This document shows, piece after piece, positions 43,449 to 45,838 of a stretch of 45,838 bases of DNA. Under the pieces are notes generated by a model. It ran no database searches, was not told the origin of the DNA, and saw only the letters and a list, made by a program, of their open reading frames with translations. A program made the position numbers and the translations under genes. Origin of the DNA: Bacteroidales bacterium (GTDB lineage Bacteria > Bacteroidota > Bacteroidia > Bacteroidales > VadinHA17). Where the stretch lies: NCBI GenBank assembly GCA_025454815.1, contig JALONR010000014.1:66473-112310 (forward strand). The letters run 5' to 3'. The first letter of the stretch is position 1, and the number at the start of each line of letters is the position of its first letter.

Positions 43449-44405
43449 TCAATCATACTCCATCGTGATCTTGGTGCCATACCTCCTGTCCTCCAGCTTG
43501 AAAGCCTCGGTGATGACACTCTTGCTGCCGCCTGATTTGACAAAGTTCAGGCATGCCTCGATCTTAGGGGCCATGCTTCCCTTTGAGAACTGCCCCTCAT
43601 TGAGGTATTTCAGGGTATCCCTGTAATCAAGGAACTCCTTTATTTCCTGGTCGGGCTTCTTGTAATTTATGTAAACATAGGGAACATCCGTTAGGATATA
43701 GAATTCATCCGCACCTATTGTTGATGCCAGTAGTGATGATGCCAGGTCCTTGTCAATCACGGCTTCTGCCGGCCTGACATCATTCTTTTCATCGATGTAG
43801 ACAGGTACTCCGCCACCCCCTGCGGCTATCACGATGTTACCCCGCAGGGCAAGTTCACGGACAAGGTCATGATTCATGATGCTCACCGGCCTGGGAGATG
43901 GCACCACTCTCCTGAACCCGCCCTGGGCTTTTACCTCCTCCCTGAAGACCCATCCCTTCGCAGCCGCGAGCTCATCAGCCTGTTCCTTAGTGTAGATCTT
44001 GCCTACCCTTTTCTGGGGATCACTGAAGGCCGGGTCATCCTTGTCCACCACAACAGTTGTTACAAGACATACAACATTCTTGTTGATTCCATGTTTGTTC
44101 AACACATTCTTGAACATCCGTTCGATCATGTATCCTATACCTCCCTGGGAATCAGCCACACATATGTCAATCGGCATCTGGGCAATCCCGTACATCTGCT
44201 CACCGGCATCGTTCCGCATGAGGATATTGCCCACCTGGGGGCCGTTCCCATGGGTGATCACCAGGTTATAACCCTCTTTCAGGAGGAAAACCAGGTTCTC
44301 GAGTGTGTCAGTGGTGTTCTGCTCCTGTTCCTCAATGGTCCCTATCTGGTCGCCTCTCAGGAGCGCATTGCCACCAAGGGCTATTACTGCAAGCTTTTTG
44401 CTCAT
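43449..44405 (-). CDS. arcC: Carbamate kinase
   Basis: A 318-residue kinase. ALGGNALL (residues 9-16), THGNGPQVGN (~53-62), VVPSPRP and AAGGGGVPV match the amino-acid kinase fold of ArcC. It makes ATP, CO2 and NH3 from carbamoyl phosphate and ADP. The pair with ornithine carbamoyltransferase suggests fermentative citrulline use, but arginine deiminase is not in this window. A -7 box at 44429-44436 is seen upstream. Confidence 0.96.
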   Translation of the reverse strand: MSKKLAVIALGGNALLRGDQIGTIEEQEQNTTDTLENLVFLLKEGYNLVITHGNGPQVGNILMRNDAGEQMYGIAQMPIDICVADSQGGIGYMIERMFKNVLNKHGINKNVVCLVTTVVVDKDDPAFSDPQKRVGKIYTKEQADELAAAKGWVFREEVKAQGGFRRVVPSPRPVSIMNHDLVRELALRGNIVIAAGGGGVPVYIDEKNDVRPAEAVIDKDLASSLLASTIGADEFYILTDVPYVYINYKKPDQEIKEFLDYRDTLKYLNEGQFSKGSMAPKIEACLNFVKSGGSKSVITEAFKLEDRRYGTKITMEYD

Positions 44406-44428
44406 AGATATACTATAATTTGAGGTAA

Positions 44429-44436
44429 CAAAGCTA
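44429..44436 (-). promoter_or_regulatory. -7 box for carbamate kinase
   Basis: TAGCTTTG on the minus strand fits TAnnTTTG, 24 nt before the ATG. TGTT 20 nt further upstream could serve as a weak -33 box. Confidence 0.45.
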
Positions 44437-44502
44437 GAATTTTATACGAAATTAAAACATGGCAAATATTATTCCCCGCAGATATGAGTTATAATAAAGA
44501 GA

Positions 44503-44518
44503 CCACGGCCTGCCGTGG
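44503..44518. repeat. Inverted repeat upstream of arcC and the lipoprotein gene
   Basis: CCACGGC and GCCGTGG flank a CT centre. It lies between the two divergent genes, 67 nt upstream of the arcC -7 box and 49 nt before the lipoprotein start, in AT-rich DNA. That fits a regulator-binding site for either gene. Confidence 0.45.
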
Positions 44519-44566
44519 CGACAGGGTTATGCATATTTTACTACATTTACAGCCAAATATCGTAGC

Positions 44567-45256
44567 GTGAAGAACTGCCCCCTCCCCTTATTCCTGTTGC
44601 TTGTGACGGTATTGCTGCTTGCTTCATGCAGGGGTGAAAATGCTTACAGGAACATGAGGGAGGGTGAAATATACTATAACATAAAATATGTCAGCAACCC
44701 TTCCACCCTCTCCACTGACCTGCTGCCAAAAGAAATGGTGATATCCTTCCGGAATGATCTGATCAGTACCAGCCTCAAGGCTCCTATCGGCAACTCCGGC
44801 ATTACAACCGTGGTAAACCCCAGGGAAAATATTTACGACACATACCTCAACATCCTCTCTTTCAAGTATTATTTTGAAGGGAACCACGCCGATATACAAC
44901 CGGGGTTTACATCCATGAAGGGCATGACCGTTCATGATACGGGAAGGAGATCGGTAATCTGCGGTTTCAACTGCCGTCAGGCCAGGGTTGACTTTCCTGA
45001 CGGGAAAACATCTCGTTATATCTGGTATACAACCGAAATAAAGGCAGAGAATCCCAACAGGATGACCCCTTACAGGGTTGTCGACGGGGTACTTATGGAC
45101 TTCTTCTATATTATTGGTGACGCCGAACTCCAGTTTACTGCTGACGAAGTGTTCGTAAAACAGATAAGTGACAAGGAGTTCGAGAAGAAAAAGAATTACA
45201 GGAAGGTCTCATCAAAGTATCTTGACACCCTTATCATGAAAATGATTTCGTTTTAA
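44567..45256 (+). CDS. Lipoprotein of unknown function
   Basis: A 229-residue protein starting with GTG. The signal peptide ends LLLASCRG, so Cys21 should be lipidated. The rest is beta-rich (EGEIYYNIKYVSNP, GMTVHDTGRRSVICGFNC, SRYIWYTTEIKAENP), similar in feel to DUF4412-type proteins, but I cannot assign a family. A TACATTTA at 44542-44549 is a near match to the -7 box. The next gene starts about 90 nt downstream. Confidence 0.75.
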   Translation: MKNCPLPLFLLLVTVLLLASCRGENAYRNMREGEIYYNIKYVSNPSTLSTDLLPKEMVISFRNDLISTSLKAPIGNSGITTVVNPRENIYDTYLNILSFKYYFEGNHADIQPGFTSMKGMTVHDTGRRSVICGFNCRQARVDFPDGKTSRYIWYTTEIKAENPNRMTPYRVVDGVLMDFFYIIGDAELQFTADEVFVKQISDKEFEKKKNYRKVSSKYLDTLIMKMISF

Positions 45257-45286
45257 GAAATGGCCATGCGGGTCATCCAATTTTCT

Positions 45287-45294
45287 TACCTTTG
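45287..45294 (+). promoter_or_regulatory. -7 box for ftsK
   Basis: TACCTTTG matches TAnnTTTG exactly, 51 nt before the ftsK ATG. A -33 box is poor. Confidence 0.4.
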
Positions 45295-45345
45295 CTAATC
45301 ATTTGAAAAGGCCCTGCAGCAGGGACAAAATAATTTCATCGCAGG

Positions 45346-45838
45346 ATGGGCAAACAGAAGAAAGGAAACGGTTCATCATCGCATAAGAGGGGCCCGGGAG
45401 GAAATCCGTCAGGAGAAAACGTAAGATTTATTGCAGGTTTGATCCTGCTGGTCTTTTCGTTATACCTTCTGGTGGTTTTCATATCCTAGGAGGGAGGATA
45501 GGTTTCTTGCTTGGATATTACTTTATGTTCAACGGGTTCGGGCTGGGTTCCTTTTTTATTCCGCTGATAATCGGCGCTTTCGGACTGGCGCTGCTGAAAG
45601 TGAAATATTTCAGGCTGTGGAAAAACGTCCTCCGGTTCCTTCTCGCCACTGTTCTTGTCTCTGTAATCCTGGGCTATTTTGCAGGACAGTCAACCTTCCT
45701 TGGAGCCGGGCCCGGAGGTGAATTCGGGTTTATGATAGCCAATTACCTGAATGAAGGAATGGGTAAGGTAGGTACGGGAGCAGTGCTGCTGGTGGTGACC
45801 GTGGCATATCTTATTTTTGCCCTCCATGTAAGCCCGCA
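45346..45838 (+). pseudogene. ftsK: DNA translocase FtsK, N-terminal part, frame broken, 3' partial
   Basis: The ATG at 45346 starts MGKQKKGNGSSSHKRGPGG and a first membrane segment ending LYLLVVFIS, then meets TAG at 45487. The reading continues in another frame from about 45489 (GGRIGFLLGYY, FGLGSFFIP, then two more membrane segments) to the window edge. Bacteroidota FtsK normally has about 45 residues between the first segment and KNWxGRxGA. Here that loop is missing, and the frame shifts at the same spot. FtsK is a septal, hexameric DNA pump and usually essential, so an assembly or sequencing error is at least as likely as a true lesion. The motor domain lies outside the window. Confidence 0.65.

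Noticed and set aside
43869..44423. 184-codon plus-strand open frame
   Set aside because: It is antisense to carbamate kinase and has no independent support.
45488..45509. AGGAGGGAGG as a true ribosome site for a separate membrane gene starting TTG at 45507
   Set aside because: The downstream product reads as the normal continuation of FtsK, so a broken ftsK frame explains it better.
1..45838. CRISPR arrays, tRNA/rRNA genes, insertion sequences, att sites
   Set aside because: I looked for regularly spaced repeats, cloverleaf-like segments and transposase motifs and found none I could support.

Overview
The window reads as chromosome of an anaerobic, fermentative member of the Bacteroidota, probably Bacteroidales-like. 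The evidence is a set of families largely typical of that phylum (DUF5606, DUF3276/PUR, DUF1573 lipoprotein, long NusB, YbbR-domain protein, 317-residue PurC, OmpA-free LysM/ligand-binding lipoprotein), promoters of the Bacteroidota type (-7 box TAnnTTTG with a TTTG-like -33 box), few Shine-Dalgarno sites, and oxygen-sensitive hydrogen metabolism. I see no tRNA, rRNA, CRISPR array, insertion sequence or prophage. Coding density is high and no gap exceeds about 200 bp.

Layout. (1) 1-1533: the 3' part of an NhaD/ArsB-type ion transporter facing a small RRM RNA-binding protein. (2) 1715-14653: a peptide-degradation region. On the minus strand, DPP-IV, aminopeptidase P and an S37 peptidase form an operon whose three families all act at proline. 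On the plus strand, a condensation/acetyltransferase-like protein and a zinc-ribbon membrane protein are followed by an M14 metallopeptidase, PepT, and an M28 peptidase with a PA-like insert. (3) 14799-23175: a hydrogen-metabolism region. Six small signalling-type genes (two DRTGG-like proteins, an RsbW-like ATPase, a sensory-type [FeFe]-hydrogenase homologue with an extra Fe-S domain, a PHP protein and a second HATPase) lead into a four-gene electron-bifurcating hydrogenase (HndB-like, HydB, HydA, HydC) that ends at a strong terminator. (4) 23314-31879: YgiQ radical SAM protein, a patatin/Omp85 outer-membrane protein, a TPR protein, and a LysM plus ligand-binding lipoprotein-like protein. (5) 31918-35577: PurC, PhoH, a SAM hydroxide adenosyltransferase-family protein and MazG. 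(6) 35662-41169: a minus-strand block nusB - DUF1573 - yajC - ybbR - coaE - DnaJ/TerB - DUF5606 - ureohydrolase with tight or overlapping junctions. (7) 41333-45838: PUR-family protein, DUF456 membrane protein, ornithine carbamoyltransferase, carbamate kinase, a lipoprotein, and the start of ftsK, which is disrupted as given.

How the parts fit. The peptidases would supply peptides and amino acids. Ornithine carbamoyltransferase plus carbamate kinase could turn citrulline into ATP. The HydABC complex would dispose of NADH and reduced ferredoxin electrons as H2. The most interesting part is the module at 14799-18581: it carries a hydrogenase-like protein that keeps the four H-cluster cysteines but has Tyr in place of the proton-relay cysteine. 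It sits among ATP-binding and DRTGG proteins with no visible output regulator, and looks like an H2- or redox-sensing relay controlling the adjacent hydrogenase. Homologous neighbourhoods are known around [FeFe] hydrogenases in Thermotogae and Clostridia, but as far as I know the relay is not worked out.
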